Assembly (NCBI GenBank): GCA_964476375.1
Contig: CAYYZW010000129.1
Span: 1 to 33,805 of the forward strand
Origin: SAT2750 sp964476375
Lineage (GTDB): Bacteria; Planctomycetota; Planctomycetia; Pirellulales; Pirellulaceae
Direction of reading: 5' to 3'
Length of the DNA: 33,805 nt
Positions 33,683 to 33,805 of the stretch are shown piece by piece (within the stretch, counting starts at the first letter, position 1; every line of letters starts with the position of its first letter). The translations under genes were made by a program, and so were the position numbers. The notes under the pieces were generated by a model that saw only the letters and a list, made by a program, of their open reading frames with translations, had not been told where the DNA came from and made no database searches.

Positions 33683-33721
33683 GCTGGTTCCTGGTTTTGG
33701 TAGTCTGTCCGCGTGGCGCGC

Positions 33722-33805
33722 TTATTCACCTATGCCAACAAGAACCATGGCCAGGCCGATGATGTATTAGAAGTTGACCACCGAGACGACAAAGCCGACA
33801 ATGTC
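33722..33805 (-). pseudogene. possible end of a membrane protein with an in-frame stop
   Basis: Read on the minus strand from the window edge, the frame gives DIVGFVVSVVNF, a TAA at 33767-33769, then YIIGLAMVLVGIGE and a second TAA at 33722-33724. Both pieces are hydrophobic and in the same frame, as if one membrane protein were cut by a stop. The true end may simply be the first TAA. The opposite strand is also open from the GTG at 33713 to the window end. Too little is visible to decide. Confidence 0.25.

Noticed and set aside
32057..33703. Open frame of 548 codons on the plus strand opposite accB and the M24 peptidase
   Set aside because: Antisense to two recognised enzymes with intact active sites; the protein has no recognisable domain.

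Overview
The window is about 34 kb of GC-rich bacterial chromosome and most likely comes from a planctomycete (Planctomycetota). The signs are two transmembrane kinase-fold proteins sharing the same N-terminal module, a secreted protein with two planctomycete-type cytochrome c domains, a pyrophosphate-type phosphofructokinase, a zinc-ribbon/single-TM protein with secretin-like repeats, and short directons of housekeeping genes that change strand often. I see no rRNA, tRNA, CRISPR array, IS element or phage gene. This is an ordinary, gene-dense chromosomal region, and the interest lies in regulatory sites and diverged family members.

Layout. 1-885 (+): the 3' part of dapB and a small Cys-containing protein. 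852-7592 (-): metH, thiC, a GmhA-like SIS protein and a ROK-family kinase; metH and thiC each have a recognisable promoter. 7849-9872 (+): a small membrane/secreted protein and a GT-C (family 39-like) glycosyltransferase. 9842-11900 (-): a glutaredoxin-like protein, ThiO glycine oxidase and a shortened Rossmann protein. 12135-18395 (+): a Ser/Thr kinase, a di-cytochrome-c protein, an APH-fold kinase, a diverged enolase and a cupin. 18482-19686 (+): DAHP synthase with its attenuator. 19697-25910 (-): threonine aldolase, a transmembrane pseudokinase and a zinc-ribbon/secretin-like protein. 26240-29251 (+): hisD-hisC-hisB, tightly coupled. 29256-33682 (-): an M24 aminopeptidase, accB, accC and a PPi-dependent phosphofructokinase. 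The last about 120 bases may hold the end of a further membrane protein on the minus strand.

The strongest unusual signal is at 18448-18619, just before the DAHP synthase gene. A 24-codon reading frame carries the run Tyr-His-Trp-Phe-Trp-Phe. It is followed by a 15-position intrinsic terminator stem (14 paired) with a U-run, and the terminator's left arm can instead pair with the end of the leader frame. This has every part of a ribosome-mediated attenuator that senses aromatic amino acids at the entry step of aromatic biosynthesis. Other points worth following: a palindrome over the metH -35 box, an enolase paralogue changed at two active-site positions and sitting in a tight kinase-enolase-cupin cluster, a pseudokinase built on the true-kinase architecture, a heme protein whose C-terminal domain looks like a dead zinc-protease, and a ROK kinase lacking the family's zinc-binding cysteines.

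Product names rest on sequence motifs read by eye. Promoters and RNA structures were also paired by eye, with no folding or database search.
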